A DNA stretch of 64,000 bases from Diospyros lotus (Eukaryota > Streptophyta > Magnoliopsida > Ericales > Ebenaceae): NCBI RefSeq assembly GCF_014633365.1, contig NC_068341.1:682001-746000 (forward strand), in the 5' to 3' direction. The notes beneath the pieces are model-generated. The model was not told where the DNA came from. It saw nothing but the letters and a program-made list of their open reading frames with translations, and made no database searches. Positions 49,809 through 59,340 of the stretch are shown here, in pieces. Position numbers and translations under genes: made by a program. The stretch's first letter is position 1, and the number at the start of each line of letters is the position of its first letter.

Positions 49809-50354
49809 ATGGATCTTCAGCTCTTGAAAATTCGCAAGTACTATCCATCTCTCCCACAAAATGATTTAAGAAAGATTTATGCCACTAGGTGTGAAAGACT
49901 TCGAATGTTGATGTATAAAAATATCCCTGAGGATATTCGCTGGTTAATTGAAGCAAAAGTTCGATTTCTTGGCGAAACCTCACCTAGTTTTAAGCATTTT
50001 CCAGGATTGGGAAAGAGTAGTTTTTCGAAAAAAAGAAGAGCGAAAAGATTAAATGGTTGTCACAAATGTGCTCGATGGACTTGTAACACACGATGCAAAT
50101 CTGTGGGGTTTACTTCCATAAATCGAGATGATAAAATTTGTTTCATAAAGGATGGGCTGAGTAAGGAGTCTTTGGATGATATCCGATTGACTCTTGAGAC
50201 GCATCCGTGTGGAATAGTGCAGCGAGAAATTCTTGCTTTATGGACCCAATTTAGAAGTGACCACCAACGCTATAGTCTTGGGAATCTGACTATAATTGAC
50301 CCTGTTTGCCAATCTATAAGAAAATTGGATGGGAAGCCTATCCCCGCTTCATAG
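49809..50354 (+). CDS. 181-aa protein with viral NABP-like basic patch and zinc finger
   Basis: An intact frame with no stops. Residues 69-81 form KSSFSKKRRAKRL, a basic cluster directly followed by C84, C87, C92 and C96 (CX2CX4CX3C) in GCHKCARWTCNTRCKS. This order, a small-residue/basic RRAKR stretch next to a compact cysteine finger, is typical of the nucleic-acid-binding proteins near the 3' end of carlavirus and vitivirus genomes (Viral_NABP-type), several of which bind RNA and suppress silencing. The N-terminal 65 residues (LLKIRKYYPSL..., RLRMLMYKNIPEDIRWL) and the C-terminal 80 are not recognised. The assignment rests on the finger region only. A plant origin, or another RNA-binding family, remains possible. 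A LOG-like ORF follows 185 bases downstream on the same strand. Confidence 0.55.
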   Translation: MDLQLLKIRKYYPSLPQNDLRKIYATRCERLRMLMYKNIPEDIRWLIEAKVRFLGETSPSFKHFPGLGKSSFSKKRRAKRLNGCHKCARWTCNTRCKSVGFTSINRDDKICFIKDGLSKESLDDIRLTLETHPCGIVQREILALWTQFRSDHQRYSLGNLTIIDPVCQSIRKLDGKPIPAS

Positions 50355-50539
50355 AAGGTGTTTAAGCCGTTTCTGGACGTAAAACCAGAGGAAGATGTGA
50401 GCCACAATCACAACTACTTGTATATACGCATGATTTTTGTTTATGTTTATTTATTGTTGAATTTCTATGTAGTTACTTTTGATTGCCAAACCTCTTTAAC
50501 CAGTTCTACTTTCAGGACATACATAAAGAACTAACATAA

Positions 50540-51199
50540 ATGGAAGGCCAGCCAGTTCGTCGAATCAATACCATATGTGTACTATGTGGCTCTCAACCTG
50601 GGAGCGATATTTGTTACACACTTGCAGCAAGCGAACTTGGCATAAAATTGGGAGAGAGAAAAATTAATTTGGTCTATGGAGGGGGAAGTTGTGGATTGAA
50701 TGGATGTGTTTCACAGGCTGCACATCTTGGGCAATCATATGTGGTAGGTATTATGCCAATCCCTTTGGCTGATCCACAGATTTCCGGGTACACACGAGGT
50801 CAACTTATAAGAACGACTTCTATGTCTGAGCGCATGGCTTGTAAGATTTATCAGTCAGACGCCTTCATTGCTTTGCCAGGAGGTTTTGGTACACTTGAAG
50901 AAATCTTTTGTATAATCTCCTGGGCCAAGAGCAATCTCCATACCAAACCCATTGGACTTTTAAATATTAACCATTTTTTTGATGGGTTGCTCTCTTTTCT
51001 TGATCAGGCTGTGGAACAAAAGTTCATTTCTCTTTCTGCAAGAAATATTCTCATTTCTGCATCCACCATTGAGGAGCTACTAGAGAAATTACACACTTAT
51101 GTTCCACAGCATGATCCTTACGAGCCTCGAATAGACTGGTCTAAGGTAATTGGAAGCAAGCGCAAAAGGGGTCCGATTAATTTAGATTTATCCCTCTAA
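50540..51199 (+). CDS. LOG-like cytokinin riboside 5'-monophosphate phosphoribohydrolase, intronless
   Basis: The 219-residue product has the LOG (LONELY GUY) Rossmann-like fold motifs in order: ICVLCGSQPG (12-21), LVYGGGSCGLNG (44-55), VVGIMP (68-73), SMSERMACK (94-102), the signature PGGFGTLEE (113-121), SWAKSNLHTKPIGLLN and a C-terminal helix region. LOG enzymes cut cytokinin nucleotides to the active free base in the cytosol or nucleus. The Arg of the MHxRK-type motif is kept (R98), but the following Lys is Met and the His is Ser, and many positions differ from plant LOGs. The tail KRKRG could act as a nuclear signal. Plant LOG genes are split by several introns, while this one is a single open frame, pointing to a retrocopy or a viral/foreign source. 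Activity is uncertain because of the motif change. Confidence 0.85.
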   Translation: MEGQPVRRINTICVLCGSQPGSDICYTLAASELGIKLGERKINLVYGGGSCGLNGCVSQAAHLGQSYVVGIMPIPLADPQISGYTRGQLIRTTSMSERMACKIYQSDAFIALPGGFGTLEEIFCIISWAKSNLHTKPIGLLNINHFFDGLLSFLDQAVEQKFISLSARNILISASTIEELLEKLHTYVPQHDPYEPRIDWSKVIGSKRKRGPINLDLSL

Positions 51200-51204
51200 G
51201 GAGA

Positions 51205-51425
51205 GCAAGTCTATGATAACATGGCTGAGTAAGGAGTACTTTTCTGTACTCTTGAGACGCATCTGTTTATTTTGACTTGCATGAATTTTTTTTATGTTTT
51301 GTTTTAAAGAATTATGGAATGTTGTTAGGCAAGTCTATGATAAGATGGCTGAGTAAGGAGTACTTTTTGTACTCTTGAGACGCATCTCTTTATTATATGA
51401 CTTGCATGAATTTTTCTTATTTTGA
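51205..51425 (+). repeat. Two copies of a hairpin-containing element after the LOG-like ORF
   Basis: A segment of about 95 bases starting GCAAGTCTATGATAA (51205) recurs at 51329. Each copy contains GGCTGAGTAAGGAGTAC, a short loop, GTACTC, then TTGAGACGCATCT, so GAGTAC/GTACTC can form a hairpin. A related stretch, GGCTGAGTAAGGAGTC ... ACTCTTGAGACGCATC, is found inside the 181-codon ORF (50154-50205). Confidence 0.85.
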
Positions 51426-53073
51426 TGTGAAAAAGAAAAAAAATATAAAAAATATATGTAGGGTATTCTCACTTGTTTGTTGAAGATTTAGCAGTTCACA
51501 ATAAACTTACAGACTCGTGGAGTTACAGGTATTCCTAACAAACCCTATTTTATTACTGCAATTCAAGTTGGGGGGAGTAAGGTATATTTATGAATTATCT
51601 AGTCCATGTTTAATTGTGAATTTGTAACTGCATGCTTGTAGTTTTATGTGAATTATTTACTTTTATCTACTCCTATTAAAAATTAAAAAAAATTGTGTGT
51701 GCTTTAAATAATGTTATCCCTAAAGCTTTGGAGTTATAAACTGATAGCTAGTTGAATTTGCAGTATGAATCATGAATGCATTAATTTCTTATTTGAAAAC
51801 GTACATGTATGGGATTAGAATAAGTGATTTGCATGCATCAGAAGTTCAATAATTAGAAATTGGTTTATCGGTCATAAAGTCAAAGGCAATGGTAATTAGC
51901 ACATTGCATGATCCCTTAACAGAAGTGGAGACTATTACCCGAGTGAGTGTTTGAGCCTAATGATCATTAATTCTGAGTGAAATAACACTTATTCTAAATG
52001 CGCTTTATTGTTGATCTCATATTTTCAATAGCTTCAAAACATCAATTTGCTTTGAATGTCTAGTATGATGGCGGATGAATTTGGCTGATTTCAAACTCTG
52101 AATTAGTTGACTGAGTAACATCGTTTTATAGAAGCATGATCGGGGATCAATTTCTTTCAATTTGAACCTATTAACCTTTTTCTTTCTTCACATTAACCCC
52201 CTTGCTAGCCCATTTGAGCTGTTCTTAGCATAATTCCTTTCATTACCCTCGTCTAACCTAGAACCATATGAAGTTTATCCAACCTGGTGTGTTTTTAGGA
52301 ATCAGTCTATCTCGGTACTTTCATATTAAAAAGAAACAAAAAAAAAAAGAAAGAAAAGGAAAAAAAGAAAAAATGGAAGTTCTCTTAGCTTTTCAGCACG
52401 AGTGTTTCAAAATAAATGCTGAAGAAAACAATACGTCCAATTTGATATTAGTGTCAAAAAAAAAAAAAAGAGAAAAAAAAAAATCCCGACACACCATTTG
52501 CACACTTTACCCTTTTTTTTGACAACCCGTATTAACCTCATAGCCCCATTACAACCCAGTCCGGTCCCTCTTGATGCTATAAATCATGTGATCTTAGAAT
52601 TCGAGTTCAGAGTAAAGAATTCTGTTTAAATTCAGAAGTTATTTATCTATGGCATTATTCCAGTCATGAAGCTATGTTAAATTCCCTATTCTTTCATGAA
52701 AATACGTTCTTTGTATTTGGGACGACACCGAGTTTGAACTTGTTTTACATTTACTCTTAAAACGGTGGCTCCCTTGTGTGTACACCCGAGGAATAATTTT
52801 TTTTTATTTGAGGAAAAATCCATAGTAAGGTTTGAAGTCGAAACTTCGAGGGAATAAGGTAGAATAATGATCATCCTAATTGCCATTCCTAAGATTGTAT
52901 AACCTTTGACCGAAATCTAATTTAGAATATTCGACTGTATGACAGATGGCTTGTTCTGTTCTATGTATTTCCGTTTTGAATTTGAAATTTTTATATTCAT
53001 GTGATTATTGTGAATAAATCTGGCCAGTGTAAAGTTTAATTGCTATGGGACTAGCAATGTTTAAGTTGGGGGG
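51426..53073 (+). other. AT-rich region between the LOG-like ORF and the LTR
   Basis: No coding frame is credible. Two purine/G tracts, near 51565 and 53063, resemble the internal and terminal polypurine tracts of plant gypsy elements. An A-rich block at 52330-52490 yields a Lys-rich chance frame. Confidence 0.5.
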
Positions 53074-53274
53074 TGTGATTAGTGATCAATTTTGTAAAAA
53101 TTTTATTATAATTTCACCCTTATTTTGATCTTAAAATAGTTTAAATTGAATATTATTATGCATTTTGTGATTTTGTGCATGTTTAAAATATTAATATAAA
53201 AATATATATAAAATATATAAAATATAAAAAAAATAAATGTAATATATATAATAATATAATAATATAAAAATATG

Positions 53275-53405
53275 GAAAGCCCAGGCCCAAGCCCAACACA
53301 AGTAAGGCCCAAGCCCAAGCCCAACACAAGGAAGGCCCAAGCCCAAGCCCAACACAAGGAAGGTTCAAGCCCAAGCCCAACACAAGCAAGGCTCAAGCCC
53401 AAAAA
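53275..53405 (+). repeat. CCCAAGCCCAACACAAG tandem repeat
   Basis: About four units of 33-36 bases. The overlapping minus-strand frames with repeated GLGL text come from this array. Confidence 0.9.
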
Positions 53406-53433
53406 TATGAAAAGCCCAAGTCTCACAAATTGA

Positions 53434-53543
53434 TGACATCATCGCTTACATCATGGGTTGGAGTGACATCATCGCTTACATCATGGGTTGTAGTGACATC
53501 ATCGCTTACATCATGAGTTGGAATTACATCATCGCTTACATCA
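53434..53543 (+). repeat. 30-bp tandem repeat with TGACATCA words
   Basis: Four contiguous units of about 30 bases begin TGACATCATCGCTTACATCA (the last unit TTACATCA). TGACATCA resembles plant bZIP (TGA/as-1) sites, and the array ends 64 bases before a TATA box, where an enhancer would be expected. Confidence 0.9.
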
Positions 53544-53606
53544 TTAATTAGATATTTTGTATTATTAAATTATATAATTGAATAGTTTCCATTACATTTT
53601 CTAGCC

Positions 53607-53614
53607 TATAAATA
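53607..53614 (+). promoter_or_regulatory. LTR promoter TATA box
   Basis: CCTATAAATAGAGC is a good plant TATA context and lies just downstream of the TGACATCA array. Confidence 0.7.
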
Positions 53615-53799
53615 GAGCACTTAGGGTGCATTTGTAAGGATTGGATTTTCTTATAATGAAAGTATAATTTTGATCTTTAGATTTCTCTCTTAAATTTTTA
53701 ACTTTAGTTTCTATATAGTTTTGTTCTTAGAATTTTTCTCTTAAATCTTTAACCTTTGTTTCCATATAGTTGTATTATGTTATTCATATTGTCTTTTTA

Positions 53800-54005
53800 T
53801 TATATACCGCCTATATGGTCGGTTCAAAATAGTCTTTCAATTATTGTCTTTCAATTACATACCGCCTATATGGTCGGTTCAAAATAGTCTTTCAATTATT
53901 ATCTTTCAATTACATACCGCCTATATGGTCGGTTAAAAAATAGTCTTTCAATTATTGTCTTTTCATTATATACCGCCTATATGGTCGGTTAAAAAATAGT
54001 CTTTT
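53800..54005 (+). repeat. 55-bp tandem repeat, four copies
   Basis: The phrase TACCGCCTATATGGTCGGTT recurs at about 53804, 53859, 53914 and 53971, with linking text AAAATAGTCTTTCAATTATT. Confidence 0.92.
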
Positions 54006-54710
54006 AAATACTGTCTTTTAATTCTCGTTATTTAAATTCCTGCCAATTTATTTTAAAATGAAGATGAGTAGCTAAATCCATTCTTGGGTTAAGGCAAGGA
54101 CAGTGTCCAACGCCAATGATTCCTAAAGAAAGCTGCGCTTAAAATATGTAATATTAATCTGATTCAATTTGAGCAGTGTGCGTATAGTGTATCTTTAAGT
54201 TTGGATTAGAGCATAAGCCTAACTTAGAATTTTCATGCCACGTATGGAGATTGCTAGATCTGGAAATGTTTTCATACCCAAGCCTAAATGATTAATCTAT
54301 ATCTATAAATTCTGTCTATGGAATATAGTTCAATTTATGGTAATTGCTTAACTTAGAATTTCCATGCCATGTATGGATATTGCTTAAACAAGAATTATCA
54401 TTATCTTGAACTAAATTTACTAACAGAGCTGTAAAACTTAATTCAGATGAATATTGCTGATCTTTTCTATCAAATTGGGAATTAATTGGTTTTGACACTG
54501 AAATTATCTTGACCCAAGCTACTTAAATTCAGTATTAGTTTAGCTTTAATTATTGTCTTTAGATCATCTTAATTACCTCCTAAAATCAAATATCGTGTGA
54601 TCTTCATTTTCATCCATAAATAATCTCCTTGTGAATCGACTCGGACTCACCGAAATATAAATTTAAAATTGTACTACACGCACACTCGCACACTGGCGAG
54701 TATAATCGCC

Positions 54711-55700
54711 CTACACTTGCTTTAATAAGAGGATTGACGTTAGATGAATTTGGTTGTAGTTTTGATAAATAAATGTGCAGGGTAGTGTAGCAGTCAGGAC
54801 TGTTCTATGCCTAGTAATTCCATACTCCTTGCATAGGTTATCAAAATCAGAATTGCAAAATTCTAAGCCATTATCAGTCCTAAGGTATTTTATTTTCTTG
54901 TCAGTTTGATTCTCTATTTGAGTTTTCCAGTTTTTAAAACTTTTAAAAGTTTCTGATTTATCTTTTAAGAGAACAACCCAAACTCGCCTAGAGTAATCAT
55001 CAATCATAGACAAAAAATACCAATTACCACCTGATGTGGGTTTTGACGCTGGCCCCCAAAGATCTGAATGAATGTATTCTAAGGCTCTATGAACATTAGA
55101 GGAGAAAGATAGCCTATGATGTTTTCCTAGGACACAATGATCACAGAAAGGGATATCAGACACAAAGTCCTTACCTAAAACACCTTTATCACTTAGCAAC
55201 TTAAGCCCTTTAACACTCACATGTGCTAACCTGTTGTGCCACTTGATAGTGACATCAGGATTGATTGATGCTATATGGGATCCTAGATTATTAATTACCT
55301 CAGCATTTAATACATAGATCCCATTTCTCCTTACCCCTTTACATACTACCATTGATCCTTTAAACATTTTTAACACCCTATTTCCAATTTTTCCAGTAAG
55401 ACCACTCTTTTCTAATTCTCCAACTGAAATTAAATTTCTAGCCATTTCAGGTATATATCTAACATCTTTTAAATTTAAGACATAGCCATTGTCTAACTTA
55501 ACAGAGATGTTTCCTACCCCAATGATTTTATATGCTAAGTTACTGCATACTATGGCATGCCCACCTTCAGATTCATGCAAGTTTTCAAACCAATATTTTT
55601 GTGATGTAACATGAAATGATGCTCCTGAATCTAAGATCCATTCATGCATGTATGATTTTGCAGCAACATTAATTTCAGTGGAATCAGAATCTAAGAGCAT
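54711..55700 (-). pseudogene. Copia-2 protease and truncated integrase
   Basis: The 329-codon minus-strand frame starts in protease (WILDSGASFHVTS, catalytic DSG at residues 24-26). It continues through the pre-integrase zinc-binding region (WHNRLAHVS, CDHCVLGKHH) and the integrase core, with the first two catalytic acids visible in HSDLWGP and RTDNGLEF. After GITRHRTV the copia text ends and the usual third catalytic Glu region is missing, so integrase cannot work. The frame then runs a short way into the border of the foreign segment. Confidence 0.85.
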
Positions 55701-55729
55701 GTAGACTTCACTAGGATCATATGAGGTTA

Positions 55730-56507
55730 CTACATTAGCTTCTTCTTGATCCTTACCTTTTTCTTTATTTTTATTTTTCTCTGCATAGCAATCTTTAATA
55801 AAGTGCCCAATCTTACCACACCCATAGCACTTTTCCCCTTTCCTCGGTTTTTGGATTTGGACCTACTTCTACCCTTTTTCTTACTACCTCCCTCTTGATT
55901 TTTAAATTGGGACCTACCTCTCATCATATGGACCTCACCATGCCTTTTCTCATGTTTAAGTTCCATTTCTTTACTTCTTAAAGAATCTATAATAATTTCA
56001 GGTGTTAAGGTATCCCTACCATACTTAATGGCATTTTTTATTTCTTTATAGATATCTGGAATTGCATTTAATAAGATCATAGCCTTATATTCTTCAGATA
56101 CTATTTCACCACAATTAGTGATATCTTGAACTAATTTGTTGAAGACATCTAAATTGTCATCTAGATCCTTAGAGGGGTCAATCTTAAAACTGAAATTTTT
56201 TTTCTAACAAATAGAGTTTATTTGGTGTAGACTTCTTTACATATAATTTTTCCAGTTTTTCCCATAGCTCTTTAGTTGTGTTAAGTTTTCCTACCTTTCT
56301 TAACACTAAATCAGAGAGGTGTAAGATTATTGAAGTGTATGCCAATTCATCAGCTTCTAGTTTTTGTTCTTCTTTAGTACCTTCAGGGTATTTACCATCT
56401 ATGGCCTTAGATACCTTTTGTTGTACTAAAATTCCCTTCATTTTTTGTTGCCAAATAGAAAAGTCCCCCTTCCCATTGAAAACCCCTAGTTCAAAATGTG
56501 TAGTCAT
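55730..56507 (-). pseudogene. Copia-2 gag, two frameshifts
   Basis: The likely start at 56507 gives MTTHFELGVFNGKGDFSIWQ, a copia gag (UBN2-type) N-terminus. A one-base slip in an A-run near 56200 breaks the frame. The next piece covers ILLNAIPDIYKEIKNAI and a Lys/Arg-rich stretch. A second frameshift near 55845 precedes the zinc knuckle KCYGCGKIGHFIKDC (CX2CX4HX4C). Gag coats the element RNA. The breaks make it non-functional. Confidence 0.82.
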
Positions 56508-57139
56508 ACTCACTAAGTATATGAATTTCACACAAAATATGCAGCCTAATTAAATTTAATACAAACACACAGTTTTAAATTAATTCAGGCAGCAAATTCT
56601 CAAGAGGTTAATAAAACAGAACTGATCAAGACTAAACAGAGTAGTGAAGACTGATTTACAAAGTAATCAGTATTATAGATTTGCACACAGCCAAGAATAA
56701 CTGATATCACACACAGTAAATTATCAGAATGCACTAGGAATGTATCGGCAAAAAAAAAATTGAGAACAGTAACAGCAGAACAAATAACTAAAGCTGATAC
56801 AAAATTTACCGAGCTAGATCTCAAAAGAGAGATCTAGAATGGAATCGGGTCGGATCTCTCGAGCCTGCCAACCTTCACGCGCCAAAGTCTGTCACTACAC
56901 GCGCCGTTACCAGCCGGAGTGTAGACTGGCACGCGCCGGTCAGGGCGAAGCTACTCGGACTGATGATCACGGATCTGGGGTTGGTTTACCCCGAATCATT
57001 CACTGCACAAAGCAATAGGAGTTAACCGATTCGGGTTTCAAGTAAACCCTAGAACCACTTACCGTGAAAAAATCGATCGAAGAAACCAGAGGGCTTTTTC
57101 GATTAGGGTTTGATTTTGCACAACCCAAGATCCACACAA

Positions 57140-57152
57140 GGCTCTGATACCA
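57140..57152 (-). promoter_or_regulatory. Copia-2 primer binding site
   Basis: On the minus strand TGGTATCAGAGCC, complementary to the 3' end of initiator tRNA-Met, lies two bases from the LTR, the standard copia arrangement. Confidence 0.9.
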
Positions 57153-57154
57153 TT

Positions 57155-58014
57155 TGTTGCGGAAGACAACTAATCCAAAACAGAAAAGAGGTTAGAGCAA
57201 TATATAATCAAATCAAATAGATATCGAACAAACCAGCCAAGAACACGATAGAGCAAGAGAAACTCCCTATAAATAACTTGTCAAGGCTCAGATCTAGGTC
57301 AATCCAGATTATACCACCCAGGTAACACCAAAATAGGGACACCAAGCCTCACGGAAGCTCACAAGGGACAAGCCACACAAGACCCCCAAATCGGAGCCCT
57401 AAACCCTCTCGGCCAGACCATCAATCTTTTCCCAAAACCACACAGGTAACGTTCACCACAAGATTCACCAAGGAACAAGAACGATCACAGAGATATGAGA
57501 CAAAGAACAGTACTCGAGAGCTTACCTCAAACGGATCTGTAGCGCCAAGTAAATAGAGGCTACTCACCGACCGACCATGGGCTTCCCAAAGGAAAGGAAG
57601 ATCACTCCAAGAAGATGAGATCTGACCGAAGAAGGAAAGAACCAGCTTACGGATCTCAGCCATCGAAGGAAAAGATCGGGAGAGCAAAGAGAGGAAGAGA
57701 GAGAGAGAGAGAGAGGCCGTCAAATGAGGGCAAAGAAGGCAGAAAAGATGCCTTTTATAGGTGGTACTAGGGCACGGTTGCAAAGGGCCATTTGGCTTGG
57801 GCTTGGGCTCGGCTTGGGCTTCCTTAAGTCTTGAGCAAATGGGCTCAGCCCATTTCTCCTCCAAAGGCCTAATTAAGGACTTATGGCTCGACTTTTAATG
57901 GGCTGCCAATGGGTGGTATTTTGGACGGTACTTCAATCCCGGGCCGAAGCCTATGAAGATAAACCCGAATATTTCGTCATAGCCTTGGACCTCTTTGGGA
58001 AACAAAAAACAACA
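57155..58014 (-). repeat. Copia-2 5' LTR
   Basis: TGTTGCGGAAG to AAACAACA. TATAAAAGG on the minus strand at 57751-57759 is the promoter. The 147-codon minus-strand frame at 57421-57864 lies wholly within the LTR and is not considered a gene. Confidence 0.93.
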
Positions 58015-59340
58015 ATTTTTATTTATAATCAGGTATAAACTATATGAATATATATATTTTTATTTATAATCAGGTATAAACTTTATGAATATATATTTTT
58101 CTTTATTTGTTGCTGCTGTGCTGCAAATTTGTTTGAATTATGTTGACTGATTGAAATAAGTCAAAAATATATATTTGTAATGCCAAAAAACCATATATGT
58201 GTTTGTATATTCACTTACATATTATTATTACACACACACACACACATATATATATATTATAAAGTTTTGGCAAACCCCAATATTATATATTATTATTACA
58301 CACACATATATATATTTTATAAAGTTTGATTGAAATACTATATATTTTTATTTATGTTGCCTGCTATTGCCAAATCCACTCGTCAAAGTTTTGACAAATC
58401 CCAATATTCGATTGTTGATTTGGTGATCCATCTTGGCCAAGTCACCCTTGCTATCTTTTCCCCACAACGACTATCTCAACGTTAGTGCAAGTTGATTTGT
58501 CATTAGAAAAGGACCGTCATGTAACATATATCCACATATCAAAGGTCTAAGCGATCGTCAGGAAGGGAAAATCGGCTAGAGAAGACAACCAATAGACATG
58601 GTAGCAGCGGCAACCAGCACAACCAGGCTACGATGATGACTAGCAGATGTGACAGTGGTGATGGCCAGCAAAACCATCAGCTAGCTAGATTGTTTGGCGA
58701 TAACAATGATGGGAACAAACGCAGCACGATCAGGGTTTGTGATTATTAATTTTGAGATTTTTTTATTAACGTGTATTTAATGAGTGATATTGTGTATTTA
58801 ATTATTGATCTGTGTATTTGATTATTGATTTTGTGTATGCGTGTGTTTGATTATTGATTTATGTATTTGATTATTGATTTTGTGTATATATATTTCATTA
58901 TTAATTTTGTGTATGTATATATTTGATTATTTTATGTATTAAATGTTCAAAGATAATTTCACAATTATATTATTCCCAAACAAAGTGTGATAAGTTATTT
59001 AAATTAGAGATAACTTTGTTAAATATATTTATAGTTTTTTTTATACAAAATTACATATTAGTGAATTATCTCATTACAGAACCAAATCACATAAAATTTA
59101 TATCGTATTTTTTAATTTTTTTTAATTTGATGCTTCCGATCGGGTTCTAAAAATGGTTATCAAAGTTACGCAGTAAGATTATTTTAAATAATTTTGTTAA
59201 ATAATTAAATATTATTAAATTTTAATACTATAATATTTATTGTTAAATTATAAAATAGATAATAATTTTTTATAATAATAAAAATTATAAGTAAAATAAA
59301 ATAAATAGAATTAAAATTTATTAATAAACTGTTATACGTT
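58015..59340. other. AT-rich spacer with short tandem repeats
   Basis: A 45-bp tandem pair (TTTATTTATAATCAGGTATAA) lies at 58015-58103. A CA/TA microsatellite is at 58229-58260 and a related one near 58298. At 58740-58930 about six copies of a TGATTATTGATTTTGTGTAT word occur. No gene is seen. Confidence 0.5.

Larger units (their letters stand above)
49561..54715 (+). mobile_element. Foreign cassette replacing part of Copia-2 pol
   Basis: The segment starts where the copia reverse transcriptase text breaks off and ends where copia integrase text begins, in the opposite orientation to Copia-2. In order it holds a TATA box and leader, an ORF of 181 codons, a LOG-like ORF, a duplicated hairpin element, about 1.6 kb of AT-rich DNA with two G-run tracts (AGTTGGGGGGAG near 51566 and AAGTTGGGGGGTG near 53063), and a gypsy-type LTR. 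The most economical reading is a 5'-truncated gypsy element whose region between pol and 3' LTR carries extra genes. No 5' LTR and no target duplication were found. Confidence 0.5.
53074..54715 (+). repeat. Gypsy-type LTR
   Basis: It begins TGTGATTAG directly after the polypurine tract AAGTTGGGGGG and ends CCCTACA, giving TGT...ACA ends. It contains three tandem arrays, a TATA box and a long untranslated-type region. Orientation is plus, the same as the 181-codon and LOG-like ORFs. The matching 5' LTR is absent from the window. Confidence 0.6.
47938..58014 (-). mobile_element. Copia-2: Ty1/copia element with foreign 5-kb segment
   Basis: Two LTRs (47938-48776 and 57155-58014) start TGTTGCGGAAG and end AAACAACA. 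The primer site complementary to tRNA-iMet is at 57140-57152 (GGCTCTGATACCA on plus) and the polypurine tract abuts 48777, so the element reads on the minus strand. From right to left it holds gag, protease, the N-terminal and core part of integrase, then about 5.2 kb of unrelated DNA, then the end of reverse transcriptase and RNase H. The rest of integrase and most of reverse transcriptase are missing. Flanking ATATT/ATTTT is at best an imperfect target duplication. Confidence 0.9.

Noticed and set aside
50540..51199. LOG-like ORF as an ordinary host LOG gene
   Set aside because: Host LOG genes have several introns and lie outside transposons; this copy is intronless, divergent and embedded in retroelement DNA.
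49737..51199. Complete integrated virus genome
   Set aside because: No replicase, movement or coat protein gene is present; only one finger protein resembles a viral family.
51428..51465. Poly-A tail of a LOG retrocopy
   Set aside because: The A-rich run is interrupted by T and G, and no flanking target duplication was found.
52268..52522. Lys-rich frame after the LOG region
   Set aside because: It is the translation of an A-rich tract.
53434..53543. CRISPR-like repeats
   Set aside because: The 30-bp units are contiguous with no spacers, in a plant LTR.
57421..57864. 147-codon frame repeated at the third LTR
   Set aside because: Wholly inside the Copia-2 LTR, including U3 and promoter; not a protein gene.
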